From Lactobacillus sp. UBA5815 (GTDB lineage: Bacteria; Bacillota; Bacilli; Lactobacillales; Lactobacillaceae), in the NCBI GenBank assembly GCA_002417825.1, contig DICX01000023.1, forward strand, positions 1 through 10,055: a DNA stretch of 10,055 nt, given 5' to 3'. Positions 1 to 6,681 of this stretch are shown here, in pieces. The notes under the pieces were generated by a model that searched no databases, was not told the DNA's origin, and worked only from the letters and a program-made list of their open reading frames with translations. The position numbers and the translations under genes are program-made. The stretch's first letter is position 1, and each line of letters starts with the position of its first letter.

Positions 1-21
1 GTTGATTGCTTGATACGTCAT
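1..21 (-). CDS. 5' end of a divergent gene, possibly an aldehyde dehydrogenase (partial)
   Basis: On the minus strand an ATG at 21-19 opens a frame MTYQAIN that runs off the window edge. Upstream on that strand is an A-rich stretch with GAAAGG, a good ribosome binding site about nine bases before the ATG. The seven residues resemble the N-terminus of NAD(P)-dependent succinate-semialdehyde dehydrogenases of lactic acid bacteria, which often begin with a YQTINP-like motif. Seven residues are too few for an assignment, so the family is a guess; the existence of a start site is better supported. Confidence 0.45.
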
Positions 22-235
22 TGGGATTACCTTTCTTTTTTTTAATTAGCGCTTTCTTTACTTATTTTCCGATATTCTGCATAAATTGCAAAATATTGGC
101 TCAGCCTTTTGGAAACTCTTTCCGATAGGTGAAATTTAATTTAGTCTATTTCAGATAAAAAAAGAAGGCAGGCGTACTTAAACACAGATGTTGCGGTAAA
201 ATCTAAAAGACAAGAAAAAGAGGAGAAAGATCATC
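22..235. promoter_or_regulatory. Divergent intergenic region between the minus-strand gene and dut
   Basis: This AT-rich spacer should carry promoters in both directions. For dut I see a -10-like TAAAAT at 197-202 but no convincing -35 box, and the ribosome binding site AGGAG at 221-225, ten bases before the ATG. For the minus-strand gene no clear promoter stands out. Other marks are AGCGCTTTC at 48-56, which equals one half of a CcpA (cre) site; a perfect inverted repeat GGAAA-CTC-TTTCC at 111-123; and a direct repeat TTTCCGATA at 66-74 and 119-127. None of these is proven to be functional. Confidence 0.4.
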
Positions 236-808
236 ATGCGAATCCGAGGATTTGAAATCGTTTCTAAATATCAAGATCAGGACATCACGCTGCCACGGCG
301 GCAGACCCCGTTCAGTGCAGGTTATGATCTGGCTTCGGCAGTTGATATCACGCTGCCGTCTATTTGGCGGATGAATTTTGTTCGAATTTTCCGCTTGATC
401 CGCAATCATCACCAATTGACTGAATTCGATCTTCAGGAAGCGGATCGCTGCTTGCATCCTTATTTGGTTCCTACGGGTGTCAAATGCTACATGCCCAAAG
501 ATGAAGTGCTGATTTTAGCCAATCGTTCATCGAATACGTTCAAACGGCATTTTTTACTGCCTAATGGCATCGGTATCATCGATTCAGATTATTATGACAA
601 TCCTAAAAATGAAGGTGAGCTTTGTTTTCAGCTGATCAATTATGGGGTTCGGCCAGTTCAGATCAAAAAAGGTGAGCGGATCGGACAAGGTGTTTTTATG
701 AAATATCTGTGTACAGATGACGACCATCCAGTGCCAATCGCGCGCACGAACGGATTTGGCTCGACGGGAAGGATGACGGCTCATGGGCAAGATGCAGACA
801 CGATATAA
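236..808 (+). CDS. dut: dUTP diphosphatase (dUTPase), trimeric type with an insertion
   Basis: Hydrolyses dUTP to dUMP and pyrophosphate in the cytoplasm, keeping uracil out of DNA and feeding thymidylate synthesis. All five motifs of the trimeric family are visible in the 190 residues: AGYDLAS at 28-34, NRSS at 96-99, the NGIGIIDSDYY stretch at 110-120 with the catalytic Asp, GERIGQG at 146-152, and RTNGFGSTG at 170-178. Between motif I and the LVPTG strand (77-81) lies an extra segment of roughly 25-30 residues, rich in aromatic and basic residues, absent from the shorter E. coli-type enzyme; lactobacillus and phage dUTPases are often enlarged. AGGAG lies ten bases before the ATG. The end overlaps radA by 26 bases, so the two are probably translated from one mRNA. 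Confidence 0.93.
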   Translation: MRIRGFEIVSKYQDQDITLPRRQTPFSAGYDLASAVDITLPSIWRMNFVRIFRLIRNHHQLTEFDLQEADRCLHPYLVPTGVKCYMPKDEVLILANRSSNTFKRHFLLPNGIGIIDSDYYDNPKNEGELCFQLINYGVRPVQIKKGERIGQGVFMKYLCTDDDHPVPIARTNGFGSTGRMTAHGQDADTI

Positions 809-2162
809 ATGCCAGCGCTGTGGTTATATTTCGGCTTCTTATTTGGGACGCTGTCCAAATTGTGGTGCTTGGAATCAATTTGTTCGTGAAACACAAGAAG
901 TCAAAAAAGTGTCGTCTAAAGGTTCGCCGAGTCGTTTGATCAAGGCTCAAGGCGCTGATTTGCCAGTTAAGCTTGGTCAAGTCGAAGCCGAGCAGGAAAA
1001 ACGTATCGTGACACGTTTTCGTGAATTAAATCGTGTTTTAGGTGGTGGTATCGTTCCAGGATCGCTCGTTTTGATCGGTGGTGATCCCGGAATCGGCAAA
1101 TCGACACTGATGCTTCAGATCATGAGTGATTTAGCCAAAACGTATCAAGTTCTGTACGTTTCTGGCGAGGAATCTGCTGGACAGATCAAAATGCGTGCTC
1201 AGCGTTTGGGTGCTTCGTCTCCGGGATTGCTGCTTTATCCGCAGACTGATATGCAGGCGATTCGTGAACAGATCGATGAGCTCAAACCTGATTTTGTCGT
1301 GATCGATTCGATTCAAACGATGAATGAGCCGAGTCTTGATTCGATGACGGCTAGCAGCGCGCAAGTCCGAGAAGTGACTTCAGAATTGATGAAGTTAGCT
1401 AAAACGCAGCAGATCACGATTTTTGTGATTGGACACGTCACAAAAGAGGGCACGATCGCCGGTCCTAAAATGATGGAGCATATGGTGGATACTGTCCTTT
1501 ATTTTGAAGGGGACAGTCATCATGCTTATCGAATCTTGCGCAGCGTCAAAAATCGTTTTGGAAAGACGAATGAAATCGGCTTATTCGAGATGCACTCGGA
1601 TGGTCTCAAAGAAGTGACTAATCCTGCAGCACTTTTTTTGGATGAGCGTCTGCCAAATTCGACAGGATCTGCCGTAGCAGTCTCATTAGAAGGAACACGA
1701 CCACTGATGGCTGAAGTTCAAGCCTTGGTCGCGCCAACTGCTTTTGGCTATGCCAAACGTACGGTCTCTGGTCTTGACTATAATCGTATTGCCTTGTTGC
1801 TGGCAGTTTTGGAGAAACGTGCGAACCTGATGCTTCAAAATCAGGACGCCTTCGTGATGGCGACTGGTGGAATCAAGCTCAATGAACCTGCTGTCGACCT
1901 TGCCATTGCGGTTGCCATTGCTTCTAGTTATAAAGATCGTGAAATATCTGCAGATGATTGCTTCATTGGTGAAATCGGTCTGACAGGAGAGATACGTCGT
2001 GTCAATCAAGTCGAGGCACGTGTCAAAGAAGCTTCTCAAGTGGGTTTCAAACGGGTCTTTTTGCCTAAATACAATTTGACGCCCGCAATCAAAAAAATTC
2101 GGACGATTGAACTGGTTCCTGTACTCAGTCTCTCACAGACCTTAAAAATTTTATTTGGCTGA
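783..2162 (+). CDS. radA: DNA repair protein RadA (Sms)
   Basis: RadA is a RecA-like, DnaB-related ATPase that helps branch migration of recombination intermediates, and in naturally competent bacteria supports integration of transformed DNA. The 459 residues show the full family layout: a four-cysteine zinc finger (C10, C13, C24, C27), Walker A GDPGIGKST at 100-108, Walker B VVIDS at 172-176, the RadA signature KNRFG at 256-260, and a Lon protease-like C-terminal domain from about residue 285 without evident truncation. The ATG at 783 is preferred over the in-frame ATG at 792: GGAAGG at 767-772 lies ten bases before it, and the resulting N-terminus fits the family. The start lies inside dut. 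No terminator is visible after the stop, so read-through into gltX is possible. Confidence 0.96.
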   Translation: MGKMQTRYKCQRCGYISASYLGRCPNCGAWNQFVRETQEVKKVSSKGSPSRLIKAQGADLPVKLGQVEAEQEKRIVTRFRELNRVLGGGIVPGSLVLIGGDPGIGKSTLMLQIMSDLAKTYQVLYVSGEESAGQIKMRAQRLGASSPGLLLYPQTDMQAIREQIDELKPDFVVIDSIQTMNEPSLDSMTASSAQVREVTSELMKLAKTQQITIFVIGHVTKEGTIAGPKMMEHMVDTVLYFEGDSHHAYRILRSVKNRFGKTNEIGLFEMHSDGLKEVTNPAALFLDERLPNSTGSAVAVSLEGTRPLMAEVQALVAPTAFGYAKRTVSGLDYNRIALLLAVLEKRANLMLQNQDAFVMATGGIKLNEPAVDLAIAVAIASSYKDREISADDCFIGEIGLTGEIRRVNQVEARVKEASQVGFKRVFLPKYNLTPAIKKIRTIELVPVLSLSQTLKILFG

Positions 2163-2182
2163 CAACGGTTCTTTTCGTTTGA

Positions 2183-2211
2183 TTGAACTTTTCGGATGTA
2201 ACAGGTAGAAT
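2183..2211 (+). promoter_or_regulatory. Promoter of gltX
   Basis: TTGAAC at 2183-2188 (four of six consensus bases) and TAGAAT at 2206-2211 (five of six) are separated by exactly 17 bases. Transcription would begin near 2218. This leaves about 30 bases before TTG 2248 and includes the AAAGAGG ribosome binding site, but only about 12 bases before ATG 2230. There is no room for a T-box leader. Confidence 0.65.
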
Positions 2212-2247
2212 TGGGTGAGATGTCATTAAATGAAAGAGGCGTTAAAT

Positions 2248-3747
2248 TTGGCTAACGATAAAATTCGTGTAAGGTATGCGCCCAGTCCAACTGGCCATTT
2301 GCACATTGGAAATGCAAGGACGGCGCTTTTCAATTACTTGTTTGCACGACACACTAAAGGAACATTAGTCCTCAGGATCGAAGATACGGATTTAGCCCGT
2401 AACGTTGAGGGCGGCTCTGAATCGCAGATGAAAAACCTGAAATGGTTGGGGATCGATTGGGATGAAGGACCAGACGTAGGCGGCCCTTACGGACCCTATC
2501 GGCAATCTGATCGTAAGGCAATATATCAAAAGTATATCGATCAGCTGATGGCAGAAGGAAAAGCCTACAAGTCTTATATGACGGAAGCGGAACTGACTGC
2601 ACAGCGTGATGAACAACGTGCACAAAAGATCGCACCGCATTATGTTTACGAATACGAAGGAATGAATGAAGAAGAGATTGCGCAATCGCAGGCAGCTTCA
2701 GAAGCAAAAGGTTTGAAACCTGTGATTCGTTTTCGTGTTCCTAAACATGAAACGGTAAAATGGGATGATATCGTCAAAGGTAAAATCTCTTTTGATACCG
2801 ATACGATCGGTGGCGATTTCGTGATTCAAAAACGGGATGGGATGCCGACTTACAACTTTGCAGTGGTGATCGATGATCATTTGATGAAGATTTCGCATGT
2901 GTTGCGTGGCGATGATCATATCGCAAATACACCTAAGCAATTAGTGATTTATGAAGCTTTTGGTTGGGAGCCACCGAAATTCGGTCATATGACGCTGATC
3001 ATCAATTCTGCAACAGGCAAAAAGCTTTCTAAACGGGATGAATCAGTGCTTCAATTTATCGAACAATATCGCGACATGGGTTATTTGCCAGCTGCAATGT
3101 TCAATTTCATCACGCTTTTAGGCTGGTCTCCAGTTGGCGAAAGCGAAATCTTTTCTAAGCGGGAATTGATCAAGGCGTTCGATCCTAACCGGCTTTCTAA
3201 ATCGCCTGCTGCTTTTGATCAGAAGAAGTTGGAATGGGTCAACAACCAATACATGAAATCTGCAGATCGTGATATGCTGCTTGACCTTGCACTCAATAAC
3301 CTTCAAGAAGCAGGGCTGGTCGAAAAAGAACCGACGCCTGCAAAGCTGGAGTGGGTGCGTCAATTGGTCAACATCTATTCCGTTCAAATGTCTTACACGA
3401 AGCAGATCGTTGACTTTTCTAAACTGTTCTTTACAGATCCCAAAGCACTTAGCGAAACAGAAATGGCTGAATTGAAGAAGGATGATGCCAGAGCTGTGAT
3501 CACGGAATTCGAAAAGCAGCTTGACCTCATTCCGCGTATGACGAGTACACAGATCATGCAGGCTATTTTTGCGACGCGGATGGCAACGAGCGTCAAAGGA
3601 CGTAAATTGTTCATGCCGATTCGAATCGCAACGACACGTTCGATGGTTGGACCAGGTATTGGTGAAGCTATTGAATTGTTGGGTAAAGAAAAGTGTCAAA
3701 AGCATATCGAAGCCACTTTGGATCAAATGTCGAAAGCTGGATTTTAG
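2248..3747 (+). CDS. gltX: Glutamyl-tRNA synthetase
   Basis: Class I synthetase that charges tRNA-Glu; in bacteria with GatCAB, as is usual in this group, it also misacylates tRNA-Gln for later amidation. The HIGH-type motif PSPTGHLHIGN lies at about residues 12-22 and the KMSKS counterpart KKLSKR at 258-263; the C-terminal half is the helical anticodon-binding domain. The frame is open from ATG 2230 (505 aa), but I choose TTG 2248 (499 aa). AAAGAGG at 2233-2239 sits eight bases before it, the N-terminus MANDKIRVRYAPSPTG then matches the usual family start, and the promoter at 2183-2211 would leave the ATG almost without a leader. Neighbouring cysS is also a synthetase, but no cysE lies between them as in Bacillus. 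A strong terminator follows. Confidence 0.95.
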   Translation: MANDKIRVRYAPSPTGHLHIGNARTALFNYLFARHTKGTLVLRIEDTDLARNVEGGSESQMKNLKWLGIDWDEGPDVGGPYGPYRQSDRKAIYQKYIDQLMAEGKAYKSYMTEAELTAQRDEQRAQKIAPHYVYEYEGMNEEEIAQSQAASEAKGLKPVIRFRVPKHETVKWDDIVKGKISFDTDTIGGDFVIQKRDGMPTYNFAVVIDDHLMKISHVLRGDDHIANTPKQLVIYEAFGWEPPKFGHMTLIINSATGKKLSKRDESVLQFIEQYRDMGYLPAAMFNFITLLGWSPVGESEIFSKRELIKAFDPNRLSKSPAAFDQKKLEWVNNQYMKSADRDMLLDLALNNLQEAGLVEKEPTPAKLEWVRQLVNIYSVQMSYTKQIVDFSKLFFTDPKALSETEMAELKKDDARAVITEFEKQLDLIPRMTSTQIMQAIFATRMATSVKGRKLFMPIRIATTRSMVGPGIGEAIELLGKEKCQKHIEATLDQMSKAGF

Positions 3748-3757
3748 CGTGAACTCT

Positions 3758-3794
3758 AAATAAAAAGCTGCCACATGCGCAGCTTTTTATTTTT
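3758..3794 (+). terminator. Rho-independent terminator after gltX
   Basis: A perfect 14-base-pair stem (AAATAAAAAGCTGC at 3758-3771 with its complement at 3779-3792) encloses a seven-base loop and ends in a T-rich tract. The A-run on the left arm makes it look bidirectional, although no gene converges from the other side. It separates gltX from the cysS operon. Confidence 0.92.
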
Positions 3795-3802
3795 GTTAAA
3801 AT
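3794..3802 (+). promoter_or_regulatory. Candidate extended -10 promoter of cysS
   Basis: TGTTAAAAT forms an extended -10 element (TG-N-TAAAAT, five of six core bases) that begins in the T tract of the preceding terminator. There is no recognisable -35 box. Transcription would start near 3809, about 46 bases before cysS, which leaves no space for a T-box riboswitch. Confidence 0.4.
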
Positions 3803-3854
3803 AAGAGAAAATAGTTCTGGAAGCGGGTTATCAAAAAGAAAAGAGTGGAAGAAC

Positions 3855-5276
3855 ATGAAAATCTTCAATACGCTGACGCGGCAAAAAGAAGACTTTAAGC
3901 CGATCGAACCTGGCAAAATCCGCATGTACGTTTGTGGGCCAACAGTTTACAACTATATTCATTTGGGAAATGCAAGAAGTGCGATCGCTTTTGATACGAT
4001 TCGACGTTATTTTGAATTCAAAGGTTACCAAGTCACCTATGTCTCAAACTTTACAGATGTTGATGACAGGATGATTCAAGAAGCGCGACGTGAAAAGATA
4101 ACGGTCCCGCAATTAGCAGACCGCTTTATTACGGCTTTTTTAAAGGATACCGCGGCTTTGAACATCGAACCGGCAAGCCTTCACCCAAGAGCGACGCATG
4201 AGATCGACGCGATCATCGCGTTTATTCAAGTCTTGATCGCTAAAGGCGCAGCTTATGAAGCAGACGGTGACGTCTATTTTAGAACCCGAAGCTTTCCTAA
4301 CTATGGCCAGTTGAGCGGTCAAAATATCGAAGCGCTAGAAAATGGTGCTTCTGAACATGTCGATCCTGTTGAGCAAGCGCGAAAAGAAGATCCACTCGAT
4401 TTTGCTTTATGGAAAGCCCGTAAACGATCCGATGAGATTGCATGGCCTTCGCCTTGGAGTTTAGGCCGTCCCGGATGGCATATCGAATGTTCTGTCATGA
4501 GCACGAAATACTTAGGCGATACGATCGATATTCATGGTGGTGGCGAAGACCTTGAATTTCCTCACCATGAAAATGAGATCGCACAAAGTGAAGCCAAGAC
4601 CGGTAAAACGTTCGTTCATTATTGGATGCACAATGGCTTCGTCACAGTGGGGCCAGAAGCACAAAAAATGTCGAAGTCGTTACATAATTTCGTGACGGTT
4701 CATGATTTGTTGAAATCGGTTGAGCCACAAACATTGCGTTTCTTCATGGCAAGTGTGCAATATCGTCGGCCAATCAATTATTCGCTGAACAATTTAAAGC
4801 AAGCTACCATTATTCTGGACCGTTTTCAGCAAGCTTTTCAGACTGCCCAGTTTCGATTGACCAAAGATGGCCAGTCTGTTGTGTCACCGGAATTGAAAGA
4901 AATGATCGATCGTACAGAGAAACAGTTTGTTTCAGCTATGGATGATGATTTTAACGTACAGAATGCTTTGAGTGCGATTTATGACTTGCTTCCTGTGATG
5001 AATCAACACCTGACGGAAAAAACAGTCGATTTGGCTCAAGTCAAACGATTCTGCCAGGATCTGTCTTCATGGCTGCGTGTTTTTGGTGTCACTTTGAAGC
5101 AGGAAACAACGGCTCTGAAAGAAAATGACGATCACGTACAGAAATTGCTTGCTGCCCGTAAAAAGGCAAGACAAGAAAAAGATTGGGATAGATCAGATGA
5201 ATTACGTGAACAGCTGGAACGACTTGGTGTTCACGTTCAAGACACGCCGCAAGGCATGAGGTGGACACGTGACTGA
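3855..5276 (+). CDS. cysS: Cysteinyl-tRNA synthetase
   Basis: Class I synthetase that attaches cysteine to tRNA-Cys, acting as a cytoplasmic zinc enzyme. The 473 residues contain the zinc ligands expected for the family (C27, C212 in WHIEC, H237 and E241 in the HHENE stretch), the HIGH-type motif HLGN at 36-39 and KMSKS at 271-275, followed by the helical anticodon-binding C-terminus. Length and ends are normal. The ribosome binding site is weak (GAGTGG or GGAAG just before the ATG). It is the first gene of an operon with mrnC and rlmB: its last eight bases overlap the start of mrnC. Confidence 0.96.
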   Translation: MKIFNTLTRQKEDFKPIEPGKIRMYVCGPTVYNYIHLGNARSAIAFDTIRRYFEFKGYQVTYVSNFTDVDDRMIQEARREKITVPQLADRFITAFLKDTAALNIEPASLHPRATHEIDAIIAFIQVLIAKGAAYEADGDVYFRTRSFPNYGQLSGQNIEALENGASEHVDPVEQARKEDPLDFALWKARKRSDEIAWPSPWSLGRPGWHIECSVMSTKYLGDTIDIHGGGEDLEFPHHENEIAQSEAKTGKTFVHYWMHNGFVTVGPEAQKMSKSLHNFVTVHDLLKSVEPQTLRFFMASVQYRRPINYSLNNLKQATIILDRFQQAFQTAQFRLTKDGQSVVSPELKEMIDRTEKQFVSAMDDDFNVQNALSAIYDLLPVMNQHLTEKTVDLAQVKRFCQDLSSWLRVFGVTLKQETTALKENDDHVQKLLAARKKARQEKDWDRSDELREQLERLGVHVQDTPQGMRWTRD

Positions 5277-5697
5277 ATTAACTGAACGAAAAGTTGACCC
5301 GCAAACCTTGGGGCCGCTTACCTTGGCTTATTTAGGCGATGGGGTTTATGAAGTCTTTATTCGTCAGCACTTAGTTGAAAGCGGAATTGCACGGCCTAAT
5401 CAATTGCAGCGAAAAGCCACCCATTATGTTTCCGCGAAAGCACAGGCGAAATTGATGACTGAGATGCAGGCCCAAAAGCTTTTAACCGAAACAGAACAAG
5501 CCGTTTTTAAGCGCGGCAGGAACGCCAAAAGTTATACGCATGCCAAAAACACACCAGTGGGAACGTATAAGATTTCAACTGGATTTGAAGCCGTCTTTGG
5601 CTATTTGGCATTGAAAAAAGAGACACAGCGGCTGAGTGAACTTGCTTCTTGGTGCATCCGGCAGGTGGAACAGGAGGAAACAGATCATGACGCATGA
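5269..5697 (+). CDS. mrnC: Mini-ribonuclease III (MrnC)
   Basis: A small RNase III-type endonuclease without a double-stranded RNA-binding domain; in B. subtilis Mini-III matures the ends of 23S rRNA. The 142-residue protein has the signature LAYLGDGVYE at 19-28 with the presumed metal-binding Asp24, and a second helix GFEAVFGYLAL starting at residue 105 with the acidic partner Glu107. Translation starts at GTG 5269, inside the end of cysS, with GAGGTG at 5258-5263 in front. The last 11 bases overlap rlmB. The order cysS-mrnC-rlmB is conserved in Firmicutes and joins two enzymes that act on 23S rRNA. Confidence 0.93.
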   Translation: MTELTERKVDPQTLGPLTLAYLGDGVYEVFIRQHLVESGIARPNQLQRKATHYVSAKAQAKLMTEMQAQKLLTETEQAVFKRGRNAKSYTHAKNTPVGTYKISTGFEAVFGYLALKKETQRLSELASWCIRQVEQEETDHDA

Positions 5698-6442
5698 TCA
5701 GACAGATTTTATTTTTGGCCGGCATGCTGGTCTTGACTTTTTGAAGACTCAGCCAGCTAAGCGGATCAATAAAGTCTTTTTGCAAAGCGGTGTTCAGGAA
5801 AGTTTGGCAAAGCCGGTTCGTGAAATGGCACATCAAAAAAATCTCGTGATTCAGCAAGTTCCAAAAAACAAACTGGATCGTCTAGTTTCTGGTGGTAAAC
5901 ACCAAGGCTTGGTTTTAGCAATTGCCAGCTTTGATTACATGCCATTGGAAGTACTTTTGACGACGTTGAAAGATCAGCCTAAAGCACCATTTTTGCTGAT
6001 GCTGGATGGCATCGAAGATCCGCATAATTTGGGCTCTATTTTACGAACGGCGGATGCAACAGGTGTTGATGGCATCATCATTCCCAAACGGCATGCGACA
6101 GGTTTGACGTCAGTCGTGGCTAAAGCATCCACAGGTGCGATTGACCATGTTCCCGTCAGCCGAGTGACGAATCTCGTTCAAACAGCTCAGCACCTTAAAG
6201 ATGAGGGCTATTGGCTTTTTGGAACAGCGATGTCGGGGCAAGATTACCGACGCTGGGATGCTAAGGGAAAGACTGTTCTCGTGATTGGGAATGAAGGCAA
6301 AGGCATCTCGCCATTATTGGCTAAACAAATGGATCAAACGTTGACGATTCCGATGATGGGCAACGTGCAGTCACTGAATGCAAGCGTCGCGACGAGTGTT
6401 TTGCTTTATCAAATGCTGAATTCGCGTTATCCGTTGAAATAA
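5687..6442 (+). CDS. rlmB: 23S rRNA 2'-O-methyltransferase, TrmH/SpoU family (RlmB-like)
   Basis: SPOUT-class methyltransferase; by homology it methylates a ribose 2'-OH of 23S rRNA (Gm2251 in E. coli). The 251 residues comprise an L30e-like substrate-binding domain opened by FIFGRHAGLDFL, then the knotted catalytic domain with motif 1 DPHNLGSILR (Asn114, Arg120), motif 2 IGNEGKGIS (Asn202, Glu203) and motif 3 QSLNASVA (Asn231). The frame is open further upstream to 5636, but ATG 5687 is chosen because AGGAGG lies nine bases before it and the family start FxxGRHA follows at once. It overlaps mrnC by 11 bases, so translational coupling is likely. The exact target nucleotide in this organism is inferred. 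Confidence 0.9.
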   Translation: MTHDQTDFIFGRHAGLDFLKTQPAKRINKVFLQSGVQESLAKPVREMAHQKNLVIQQVPKNKLDRLVSGGKHQGLVLAIASFDYMPLEVLLTTLKDQPKAPFLLMLDGIEDPHNLGSILRTADATGVDGIIIPKRHATGLTSVVAKASTGAIDHVPVSRVTNLVQTAQHLKDEGYWLFGTAMSGQDYRRWDAKGKTVLVIGNEGKGISPLLAKQMDQTLTIPMMGNVQSLNASVATSVLLYQMLNSRYPLK

Positions 6443-6460
6443 ATCATTTTAAATCATTTG

Positions 6461-6500
6461 AAGCTTGACCCTTTAAAAATTTGAGTCAGGCTTTTTATTT
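6461..6500 (+). terminator. Rho-independent terminator of the cysS-mrnC-rlmB operon
   Basis: The arms AAGCTTGAC (6461-6469) and GTCAGGCTT (6485-6493) form a nine-base-pair stem with one G-T pair, followed by a T-rich tail to 6500. It lies 18 bases after the rlmB stop codon. Confidence 0.85.
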
Positions 6501-6530
6501 GCTTTTATATTGAAAAAATATGCAAATTTC

Positions 6531-6580
6531 GTCATCTGTTGAACTAAAAACGATCAAAAAAAGTCATCTGTTCAATTAAA
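6531..6580 (+). repeat. Pair of 18-base direct repeats upstream of the sigma factor gene
   Basis: GTCATCTGTTGAACTAAA at 6531-6548 recurs as GTCATCTGTTCAATTAAA at 6563-6580 (16 of 18 bases equal). The centre-to-centre distance of 32 bases is about three turns of B-DNA, so both copies face the same side of the helix, as in tandem operator sites. The rest of the 180-base spacer between the terminator and the sigma factor gene contains no clear consensus promoter. Confidence 0.6.
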
Positions 6581-6628
6581 CGCGCGTTCGGTAGGCACAA
6601 AATAAATGCTTCTTTAAAGTAGGAATAA

Positions 6629-6642
6629 CAAAAGATCTTTTG
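6629..6642. promoter_or_regulatory. Perfect 14-base palindrome upstream of the sigma factor gene
   Basis: CAAAAGATCTTTTG reads the same on both strands. It ends 39 bases before the chosen start codon and overlaps the place where a -35 box would lie for the -10-like TATCAT at 6652-6657. This would fit an operator, but a chance AT-rich palindrome cannot be excluded. Confidence 0.4.
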
Positions 6643-6681
6643 CGTCAATCTTATCATTGAATTTAAGGGACCATGGAAGCT

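Noticed and set aside
1686..2039. Minus-strand open frame of 117 codons opposite radA
   Set aside because: It is antisense to the conserved Lon-like domain of RadA and has no domain or convincing start of its own.
2647..2654. TACGAATA, identical to the core of the streptococcal ComX (CIN) box
   Set aside because: It lies inside the gltX coding region in frame with conserved codons, with no gene start downstream, so it is most likely chance.
3118..3774. Open frame of 218 codons on the minus strand opposite gltX
   Set aside because: It lies wholly antisense to a clear glutamyl-tRNA synthetase, begins beyond the terminator stem, and its translation shows no recognisable domain. It is a shadow of codon bias in gltX.
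5636..5686. Upstream extension of the rlmB frame to ATG 5636
   Set aside because: It would overlap mrnC by 62 bases, lacks a ribosome binding site, and adds residues unlike the family; AGGAGG before ATG 5687 decides the start.
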